From: Buttiauxella brennerae ATCC 51605
Lineage (GTDB): Bacteria > Pseudomonadota > Gammaproteobacteria > Enterobacterales > Enterobacteriaceae
Reading direction: 5' to 3'
Length of the DNA stretch: 64,000 nucleotides
Assembly: GCF_001654925.1 (NCBI RefSeq)
Contig: NZ_LXER01000001.1
Coordinates: 1 to 64,000, forward strand
Shown: positions 58,080-64,000 of the stretch, in pieces
Layout: each line of letters begins with the position of its first letter
How positions within the stretch are numbered: position 1 is the stretch's first letter
Notes under the pieces: generated by a model
The model's database searches: none
Seen by the model: the letters and a program-made list of their open reading frames with translations, nothing else
What the model was told of the DNA's origin: nothing
Position numbers and translations under genes: made by a program

Positions 58080-59435
58080 TTACCAGCGAATCTGTACCTG
58101 AAACCCACCGTGGGTAGTGTTTAAAAATAGCGCCTGCATACCGTGTAATGCAGCGATTCGCCTGACGATGGATAGCCCCAAACCACTGCCGGTTTTTTCC
58201 TGGCCTGGCGGGCGGAAGAAGCGTTCACCCAGTGAGGCCAGATATTCAGGGCTAACGCCCGGACCGTTGTCGATGATCGTGATTTCGTGACTCTGAAGAA
58301 CGACATTGACTACGCTGCCACGCGGGCTGTAACGCACGGCGTTATCCAGCACGTTTCTGACCATCAAACTTAGCAGCAGCGGTTGGCCCTGGCGTTTCAC
58401 GTTTGGGTCTTGCACATCAAGGCGAATATCAATGCCTTCACGCTGGGCCTCGTGATATGCGTCCATCACCGCATTTTGCAGTAGCGACTGAAAAGCTACG
58501 TCCTGCACATCGTCCAGACCGGCTAAAGAATCGAGGCGCGATAAAGTGAGCAGTTGATCGACCAAGCGGGTCGCCCGATCTATTCCTGAACTCAGATTAT
58601 TCAGCGCATGCTCGCGAACCGGCTCGTCATTTTGTGCAAGCTGTGCCACCTCAGCCTGAACTTTTAATGCGGCGAGCGGGCTGCGCAGTTCGTGTGCGGC
58701 ATCAGAGGTAAAGCGCCGCTCGCGCTGCATAAATTCCCCGGTGCGGGTAAATAGCTGGTTAAGCGCCATGACCAAAGGGCGCACTTCCTGCGGCAGCGTT
58801 TGCGTCGGCAGTTCGCTGGCATCGTCCGGTTTGCGGCTACGCAACTGATGCGCCAGTTTATGGAGTGGGGCAAGAGCGCGACTCACCAGCCACACCAGCA
58901 TCAGCAGGATCACCGGCGAAGCGATTAGCCACGGCGTGAGTTGGGACAAAACGATGTCCCGCGCCAGGTCTTCGCGGTACTCCCATTCCTGGCCCACCAC
59001 AATACGGTACTTTCCGTCGGGCGTTGTCACCCACACCATGCGCCAGAGATCGTCATCGCCTGCCAGTTTGCCATCAATAAACCCGTCACGCTGATAGCGA
59101 TAGCTGAGGTATCTGCCGTTGTCGCCGTCGTTTAGCAGCAACTGCCCGTTGGCGCTATAAATGGCGAAAGCGAGGGTGTCATCATCTTGCTTACCGCGGT
59201 GATGCGAAATCATTTTTTTGGTGCGGGGTAACTGCGTATCACTTTGCACGCCATCAAGCTCTAATGCGCTGAGGCGTTTGGCAAACAGCACTTGCTGAGT
59301 ATCAAACAGCTTATTAAGGGTTTTACTGGTTTGCTGCCATGCGGCGAGGCTTGCGCCAACCCACGCCACCAGGGTGAGTAAAATAAACCCGGCAATTAAT
59401 CTGGCGCGTAAACTTTGGGTGAGCTTTTTTATCAT
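58080..59435 (-). CDS. qseC: Two-component sensor histidine kinase QseC
   Basis: QseC is an inner-membrane sensor kinase that responds to host and bacterial signals and phosphorylates QseB. The 451-residue protein (E. coli 449) has two membrane segments (about 12-34 and 163-186) around a periplasmic sensor, then a linker and the dimerisation domain with the phospho-histidine H248 in '[20 protein letters not shown]'. The ATPase motifs are N-box '[15 protein letters not shown]', G1 'IDNGPGV' and G2 '[13 protein letters not shown]'. All catalytic motifs are intact. It overlaps qseB by four bases. Confidence 0.97.
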   Translation of the reverse strand: MIKKLTQSLRARLIAGFILLTLVAWVGASLAAWQQTSKTLNKLFDTQQVLFAKRLSALELDGVQSDTQLPRTKKMISHHRGKQDDDTLAFAIYSANGQLLLNDGDNGRYLSYRYQRDGFIDGKLAGDDDLWRMVWVTTPDGKYRIVVGQEWEYREDLARDIVLSQLTPWLIASPVILLMLVWLVSRALAPLHKLAHQLRSRKPDDASELPTQTLPQEVRPLVMALNQLFTRTGEFMQRERRFTSDAAHELRSPLAALKVQAEVAQLAQNDEPVREHALNNLSSGIDRATRLVDQLLTLSRLDSLAGLDDVQDVAFQSLLQNAVMDAYHEAQREGIDIRLDVQDPNVKRQGQPLLLSLMVRNVLDNAVRYSPRGSVVNVVLQSHEITIIDNGPGVSPEYLASLGERFFRPPGQEKTGSGLGLSIVRRIAALHGMQALFLNTTHGGFQVQIRW

Positions 59436-60091
59436 GCTTCACCCAACGTATAACCGATGCCGTGCACCGTGCGAATAAAATCGCTGCCGAGTTTGCGGCG
59501 CAAATGGTGGATATGAACTTCCAGCGCGTTTCTGGAAACGTCGTTGTCCCAGTTATAAAGTTTTTCTTCAATAAGCGATCGCGGTAATACGCGCCCTGCG
59601 TTACGCATAAATAATTCCAGCAAGGCAAATTCTTTTGGTTTTAGCTGCAACGGTTCGCCGTCGCGGGTCACGGTTAATTTAATCGGGTCCAGCTCAACGC
59701 CGGCATGTTGTAGCGTTGATTGAACCTGGCCGTGGTTACGGCGAATTAACACCTGCAGCCGGGTGGCAACTTCTATTAACGCGAAGGGTTTACACAAGTA
59801 GTCATCGGCGCCGAGCTGTAATCCCTCAACCCGTTGCTCCAGCGCGTCACGCGCGGTGAGAATTAACACCGGTTCGGCTCGGCCATGACGGCGCCAGGTT
59901 TTTAAGATATCCAGCCCATCGATTCCCGGCAGGCTTAAATCCAGTACGACCGCGTCGTAGGGGGCTAAACTCAGCGCTGACTGACCCTGAAGGCCATCGG
60001 TAAACCAGTCGACGGTAAAGCCCATTTTCGTCAGCCCGGCTTTTAATCCGTCGCCAATCAGCTTATCGTCTTCAATCAGTAATATTCGCAT
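59432..60091 (-). CDS. qseB: Two-component response regulator QseB
   Basis: QseB is an OmpR-type regulator phosphorylated by QseC; in E. coli it acts on flagellar and ygiW-qseBC promoters. The 219-residue protein has the receiver domain with acidic pocket 'EDDK' (residues 7-10) and phospho-aspartate D51 in '[15 protein letters not shown]', then the winged helix with '[20 protein letters not shown]' and '[18 protein letters not shown]'. It is the first gene of qseBC, divergent from ygiW across 194 bases that hold a matching operator. Confidence 0.97.
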   Translation of the reverse strand: MRILLIEDDKLIGDGLKAGLTKMGFTVDWFTDGLQGQSALSLAPYDAVVLDLSLPGIDGLDILKTWRRHGRAEPVLILTARDALEQRVEGLQLGADDYLCKPFALIEVATRLQVLIRRNHGQVQSTLQHAGVELDPIKLTVTRDGEPLQLKPKEFALLELFMRNAGRVLPRSLIEEKLYNWDNDVSRNALEVHIHHLRRKLGSDFIRTVHGIGYTLGEA

Positions 60092-60217
60092 AAAGCTGTC
60101 CCTTATTAGCCGTTGCCTGCAAGTAAATAACGTTAGCCACCAGCTTGTACAGAGGAATAGTGCGATGGTTGAAGTTGGGTGACATTTTTATAAAATATGC
60201 GTTGTGATGGCGAATAA

Positions 60218-60233
60218 TTAAGATCGCGTTAAG
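60218..60233. promoter_or_regulatory. Putative QseB/PmrA-type operator (direct repeats)
   Basis: Two direct repeats TTAAG with a six-base spacer on the plus strand (CTTAA-N6-CTTAA on the minus strand), a one-turn spacing of 11 bases typical for OmpR-class dimers such as QseB, PreA and PmrA. It lies in the qseBC-ygiW divergent region, 53 bases from ygiW and 127 from qseB. Autoregulation and ygiW control by QseB are known in related species. The exact consensus was taken from memory. Confidence 0.6.
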
Positions 60234-60285
60234 ATCTACGCAGTTAAATAGCACTCAGAACATCATTCATAAAAGGAACAAAAAG

Positions 60286-60690
60286 ATGAAAAAAATAGCC
60301 GCTATTATGACTATCCTCGCTATTACCGCAGCACCTGCACTGGCTGCAAATCAGGGCGGGTTCTCTGATCCGAATGCTGCACCGGCCACCACGCAAACAC
60401 AAACGGCGGGCGGTTTTGTTGGCCCAAGCGGTAGCAACACCACGGCTACGCAGGCGAAATCATTGTCTGACGATACCTGGGTAACTTTGCGCGGTAAGAT
60501 TGAGTCACGCATCGGTGGTGACCATTACATCTTCCGTGACACATCCGGCACGATTAATGTTGATATCGACCATAAGCGCTGGAACGGCCAGACCATCACC
60601 CCGCAAGATACGGTTGAGATTCAAGGGGAAGTCGATAAGGACTGGAACTCTGTTGAAATCGACGTGAAGCAAATTACCAAAGTAAAATAA
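60286..60690 (+). CDS. ygiW: Periplasmic BOF-domain stress protein YgiW
   Basis: YgiW (VisP in Salmonella) is a periplasmic OB-fold (BOF) protein linked to peroxide, metal and envelope stress. The 134-residue precursor (E. coli 130) has a signal peptide 'MKKIAAIMTILAITAAPALA' cut near residue 20, a flexible glycine- and threonine-rich stretch ('AAPATTQTQTAGGFVGP') and then the BOF domain (about 60-134: 'DTWVTLRGKIESRIGGDHYI', 'INVDIDHKRWNGQTITPQD'). AAAAGGAAC upstream is a good ribosome site. Divergent from qseBC. Confidence 0.96.
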   Translation: MKKIAAIMTILAITAAPALAANQGGFSDPNAAPATTQTQTAGGFVGPSGSNTTATQAKSLSDDTWVTLRGKIESRIGGDHYIFRDTSGTINVDIDHKRWNGQTITPQDTVEIQGEVDKDWNSVEIDVKQITKVK

Positions 60691-60699
60691 ATCCCCCCC

Positions 60700-60722
60700 A
60701 TGAGCCGCTATTTGCGGCTCAT
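60700..60722 (+). terminator. Hairpin after ygiW
   Basis: A 9-bp stem ATGAGCCGC / GCGGCTCAT with a five-base loop, ten bases past the ygiW stop. The following TTCCTCTCTCC is a weak T-run, so termination may be partial. Confidence 0.6.
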
Positions 60723-60810
60723 TTCCTCTCTCCCCACTTCTCTTAAAGATGCGCACTCATCTGTGACTACGACTGCCATATAATGTACTATCGGCGGCAA
60801 TTACGCCGTT

Positions 60811-60936
60811 TATACCCGTCATACTTCAAGCTGCAGATGCGTTGGCTGCACTCAGTCACCCCAGTCACTTACTTAAGTAAGCTCTTGGGGATTCCTGAGT
60901 TTGCCGCCTTTCTGCAACTCGAATTATTTAGGGTAT
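60811..60936. repeat. ERIC element (intergenic repeat unit)
   Basis: A 126-base element with all marks of the enterobacterial repetitive intergenic consensus (127 bases). The terminal arms TATACCC and GGGTAT are inverted. The core CACCCCAGTCACTTACTT is followed by AAGTAAGCTCTTGGGGATTC, and the right part has GCCGCCTTTCTGCAACTCG then AATTATTTAGGGTAT. It lies between ygiW and parC, 40 bases ahead of parC, and may be transcribed as part of the parC leader and form a long hairpin. Confidence 0.93.
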
Positions 60937-60976
60937 GTGGCCACACTCGGCTCGTCAGTTTGAGGATGAATAATTA

Positions 60977-63247
60977 ATGAGTGATTTAACTCATGATGGT
61001 GCAGAACGCCTTGCGCTGCACGAATTCACGGAAAATGCGTATCTCAACTATTCCATGTACGTCATTATGGACCGTGCTCTGCCGTTCATTGGCGATGGTT
61101 TAAAGCCCGTACAGCGTCGTATCGTCTATGCGATGTCAGAGTTGGGATTAAGCAACAGCGCTAAATTCAAAAAATCAGCTCGTACCGTTGGTGACGTGCT
61201 GGGTAAATACCATCCGCACGGCGACAGCGCCTGCTACGAAGCGATGGTATTGATGGCGCAGCCGTTCTCCTATCGTTATCCATTGGTTGATGGCCAGGGT
61301 AACTGGGGGGCACCGGATGATCCGAAATCCTTCGCCGCGATGCGTTATACCGAATCGCGCCTGTCGAAATATGCTGAAGTCTTGCTGGGTGAGTTAGGGC
61401 AGGGGACGGTTGACTATGTGCCGAACTTTGACGGCACCATGCAAGAGCCGAAAATGCTGCCTGCGCGTCTGCCAAATATTCTGCTTAACGGCACTACCGG
61501 CATCGCTGTCGGCATGGCAACGGATATTCCTCCGCACAACTTGCGTGAAGTGGCGAAAGCGGCAATGACCCTGATTGACCAGCCGAAAACCACGCTTGAT
61601 GAACTGCTGGATATTGTTCAGGGGCCGGATTACCCAACCGAAGCTGAAATCATCACCCCGCGTGCTGAGATCCGCAAAATCTACCAGAATGGCCGTGGTT
61701 CTGTGCGCATGCGCGCGGTGTGGAAAAAAGAAGATGGCGATGTGGTGATTACCGCATTGCCGCACCAGGTTTCTGGTGCGCGTGTGCTTGAGCAAATCGC
61801 CAGCCAGATGCGTGCTAAAAAGCTGCCAATGGTTGAAGACTTGCGCGATGAGTCGAACCACGAAAACCCGACACGTCTGGTGATTGTTCCACGCTCCAAC
61901 CGTATCGACGTTGAGCAGGTGATGAACCACCTGTTTGCCACCACCGATCTTGAGAAAAGCTATCGCATTAACCTCAATATGATCGGCCTGGATAACCGTC
62001 CGTCGGTGAAAAACCTGCTGGAAATTTTGACCGAATGGCTGGTTTATCGCCGTGAAACGGTACGCCGTCGTCTTAGCTATCGTCTCGAAAAAGTGCTCAA
62101 ACGCCTGCATATCCTCGAAGGTTTGCTGGTGGCGTTCCTCAATATTGACGAAGTGATTCATATCATTCGTACTGAGGATGAGCCGAAGCCGAAGTTGATG
62201 TCGCGCTTTGAATTAAGCGAAACGCAGGCTGAATCTATCCTTGAGCTGAAATTGCGTCATCTCGCGAAACTCGAAGAGGTGAAAATTCGCGGCGAGCAGA
62301 GCGAGCTGGAAAAAGAGCGTGATCAATTGCAGGGCATTCTGGCGTCTGAACGCAAAATGAATACCTTGCTGAAGAAAGAGTTGCAGGCAGATTCCGACGC
62401 TTATGGCGACGATCGCCGTTCACCGTTGCGTGAGCGCGGCGAAGCGAAAGCGATGAGCGAGCACGATATGACGCCGTCAGAGCCCGTCACCATTGTGCTG
62501 TCGCAAATGGGGTGGGTCCGTAGCGCGAAAGGTCATGATATCGACGCGCAAGGGCTTAACTACAAAGCGGGTGATAGCTTCCTGGGTTGTGCTAAAGGCA
62601 AGAGCAACCAGCCGGTGGCGTTTATCGACTCTACCGGGCGTAGCTACGCGCTTGACCCTATTACGCTGCCGTCTGCGCGCGGGCAGGGCGAACCCCTTAC
62701 CGGTAAACTGACACCGCCGCCGGGAGCTGTTGTTGAGCATGTCTTAATGGCGCCAGACGACCAAAAACTGCTGATGGCTTCTGATGCCGGTTATGGCTTT
62801 GTCTGTACCTTTAACGATTTAGTGTCGCGCAACCGTGCGGGTAAAACGCTAATCTCTTTGCCGGAAAACGCGAAAGTGATGCCGCCAATTGAGATCTCAA
62901 GCGTTGACGATTTGCTGCTGGCGATTACTGCGGCTGGTCGTATGTTGATGTTCCCGGTGGGCGATTTACCGCAGCTTTCGAAAGGCAAAGGTAATAAAAT
63001 CATCTCGATTCCTTCTGCGGAAGCGGCGAAAGGTGAAGACAAAGTGGCACATCTGTTTGTCTTGCCGCCACAAAGTACCGTCACGTTGCATGTCGGCAAG
63101 CGCAAAATTAAACTTCGCCCGGAAGAGCTACAGAAAATAACCGGAGAACGCGGTCGTCGCGGTACGCTGATGCGTGGCCTGCAACGTATTGATCGTGTTG
63201 AAGTTGATTCTCCGCTTCGCGCCAGTGTGGGTGACAGCGAAGAGTAA
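60977..63247 (+). CDS. parC: DNA topoisomerase IV subunit A
   Basis: ParC is the DNA-cleaving subunit of topoisomerase IV. The 756-residue protein (E. coli 752) begins '[20 protein letters not shown]', four residues longer near the start than E. coli. The active tyrosine is in '[13 protein letters not shown]' (Y124, equal to E. coli Y120). The quinolone-resistance region '[12 protein letters not shown]' keeps the wild-type S84 and E88 (E. coli S80 and E84). The C-terminal DNA-wrapping domain includes '[15 protein letters not shown]' and '[14 protein letters not shown]'. The ERIC element lies in its leader. In E. coli ygiS and mqsRA precede parC; they are not in this gap. Confidence 0.98.
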   Translation: MSDLTHDGAERLALHEFTENAYLNYSMYVIMDRALPFIGDGLKPVQRRIVYAMSELGLSNSAKFKKSARTVGDVLGKYHPHGDSACYEAMVLMAQPFSYRYPLVDGQGNWGAPDDPKSFAAMRYTESRLSKYAEVLLGELGQGTVDYVPNFDGTMQEPKMLPARLPNILLNGTTGIAVGMATDIPPHNLREVAKAAMTLIDQPKTTLDELLDIVQGPDYPTEAEIITPRAEIRKIYQNGRGSVRMRAVWKKEDGDVVITALPHQVSGARVLEQIASQMRAKKLPMVEDLRDESNHENPTRLVIVPRSNRIDVEQVMNHLFATTDLEKSYRINLNMIGLDNRPSVKNLLEILTEWLVYRRETVRRRLSYRLEKVLKRLHILEGLLVAFLNIDEVIHIIRTEDEPKPKLMSRFELSETQAESILELKLRHLAKLEEVKIRGEQSELEKERDQLQGILASERKMNTLLKKELQADSDAYGDDRRSPLRERGEAKAMSEHDMTPSEPVTIVLSQMGWVRSAKGHDIDAQGLNYKAGDSFLGCAKGKSNQPVAFIDSTGRSYALDPITLPSARGQGEPLTGKLTPPPGAVVEHVLMAPDDQKLLMASDAGYGFVCTFNDLVSRNRAGKTLISLPENAKVMPPIEISSVDDLLLAITAAGRMLMFPVGDLPQLSKGKGNKIISIPSAEAAKGEDKVAHLFVLPPQSTVTLHVGKRKIKLRPEELQKITGERGRRGTLMRGLQRIDRVEVDSPLRASVGDSEE

Positions 63248-63327
63248 TTGAAATCTGGCGGCAGCGATGCTGCCAGAAACGCTAAAGCAAGTCATACTTG
63301 TCAGCGGTTTAGGCTTTTGAGGTTGTT

Positions 63328-64000
63328 ATGCTATCCATCGTACGTTTTATTATCGTTATCATTTATTGCATCCTGGTGAGCATTTTTGGCTGTATTTATT
63401 GCCTGTTCAGCCCACGTAACCCGCGCCATGTTGCCACTTTTGGTCATCTGTTTGGGCGCATGGCGCCTGTGTTTGGTTTGAAAGTCGAAACCCGTTTACC
63501 GGAAGGTTATGAAAATCACCCGACGGCGATTTATATCTGTAACCATCAGAATAATTTCGACATGGTGACAGCGGCGAGCATTGTGCAGCCGCCGACCGTG
63601 ACCGTCGGGAAAAAAAGCCTGCTGTGGATTCCCTTTTTTGGCCAAATCTACTGGTTAACCGGAAATATGCTGATTGACCGTGACAATCGCGCCAAAGCAC
63701 TCAGCACCATTTCCCAGGTGGTGGCGCAAATTCAGAAACGTAAAATTTCGGTCTGGATGTTCCCTGAAGGCACGCGTAGCCGTGGTCGTGGCCTGTTGCC
63801 GTTCAAAACCGGCGCGTTCCATGCCGCCATTGCTGCGGGCGTCCCCATTATTCCGGTGTGTGTTTCCAATACCAGCAATAAAATTAAGCTAAACCGTTGG
63901 AATAACGGTTTGGTGATTGTCGAAATGCTGGATCCTATTGATATCAGTGATTATGGCAAAGATCAGGCGCGTAAACTCGCGACTCATTGCCGCGATATCA
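63328..64000 (+). CDS. plsC: 1-acyl-sn-glycerol-3-phosphate acyltransferase (partial, runs off the window)
   Basis: PlsC adds the second acyl chain to lysophosphatidate, making phosphatidate at the inner membrane. The first 224 codons are present and uninterrupted; about 20 residues should be missing beyond the window edge (E. coli PlsC has 245). An N-terminal membrane helix (about residues 4-26) is followed by the acyltransferase motif NHX4D 'CNHQNNFD' (H73 and D78), the 'PFFGQIYWLTGNMLIDRDN' block, 'MFPEGTRSRGRGLLPFKTGA' (glycerol-phosphate binding) and 'VPIIPVCVSN'. It lies 80 bases downstream of parC, as in E. coli. Confidence 0.97.
   Translation, partial: MLSIVRFIIVIIYCILVSIFGCIYCLFSPRNPRHVATFGHLFGRMAPVFGLKVETRLPEGYENHPTAIYICNHQNNFDMVTAASIVQPPTVTVGKKSLLWIPFFGQIYWLTGNMLIDRDNRAKALSTISQVVAQIQKRKISVWMFPEGTRSRGRGLLPFKTGAFHAAIAAGVPIIPVCVSNTSNKIKLNRWNNGLVIVEMLDPIDISDYGKDQARKLATHCRDI

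Noticed and set aside
61394-62161. Minus-strand 255-codon frame inside parC
   Set aside because: Antisense shadow of a highly conserved gene; composition follows parC codon positions.

Overview
The window is chromosomal DNA of an enterobacterium (order Enterobacterales, close to Escherichia, Enterobacter, Kluyvera or Buttiauxella; the genus cannot be fixed by eye). About two thirds of it follows the Escherichia coli gene order from ileX/rpoD to parC/plsC. Protein lengths are near-identical to E. coli: RpoD 612, DnaG 581, MdaB 193, CpdA 275 residues. An ERIC repeat and a REP-like repeat also point to this order.

Layout. 1-6.5 kb: a VOC-fold protein, the taurine operon tauABCD, the nucleoside exporter nepI and a DUF2461 protein. 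6.5-13.8 kb: a complete type I restriction-modification operon (hsdM, hsdS, hsdR) ending against the 3' end of the tRNA-Ile2 gene ileX. 13.8-21.6 kb: the rpsU-dnaG-rpoD operon, then tsaD, plsY, folB and uppP. 21.6-30.1 kb: an accessory sugar cluster. It has a CRP-type promoter, a long leader with a 166-codon frame and a terminator, PTS IIB, PTS IIC, a GH38 mannosidase, an HPr-EI-IIA polyprotein and a FucP-family permease. 30.1-50.6 kb: core genes cca, ygiM, ygiF, glnE, hldE, an SPFH protein, ubiK, the FMN riboswitch with ribB, zupT, ygiD, ygiC, ygiB, tolC, nudF, yqiB, cpdA, yqiA and parE. 50.6-56.9 kb: a second accessory island with an IprA-like regulator, a large autotransporter and a LysR regulator. 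56.9-64 kb: ygiN, mdaB, qseC, qseB, ygiW, an ERIC element, parC and the start of plsC.

How the genes work together. tauABC import taurine and TauD releases its sulfite. HsdMSR form one modification and restriction complex. The sugar cluster is a self-contained PTS: its polyprotein can pass phosphate from PEP to IIB without the general PtsH/PtsI, and the mannosidase would cut the imported phosphorylated mannoside in the cytoplasm. It has no regulator gene of its own, but the DNA ahead of it looks like a class II CRP promoter feeding an attenuator. QseB and QseC form a two-component system, with a putative QseB-type operator between them and ygiW. ParC and ParE are the two topoisomerase IV subunits.

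The most unusual signals are the PTS leader (promoter, long leader frame and terminator with an alternative fold), the nested palindrome ahead of hsdM, the autotransporter island between parE and ygiN, and the SPFH protein beside hldE. No CRISPR array, integrase, transposase or prophage gene was seen.
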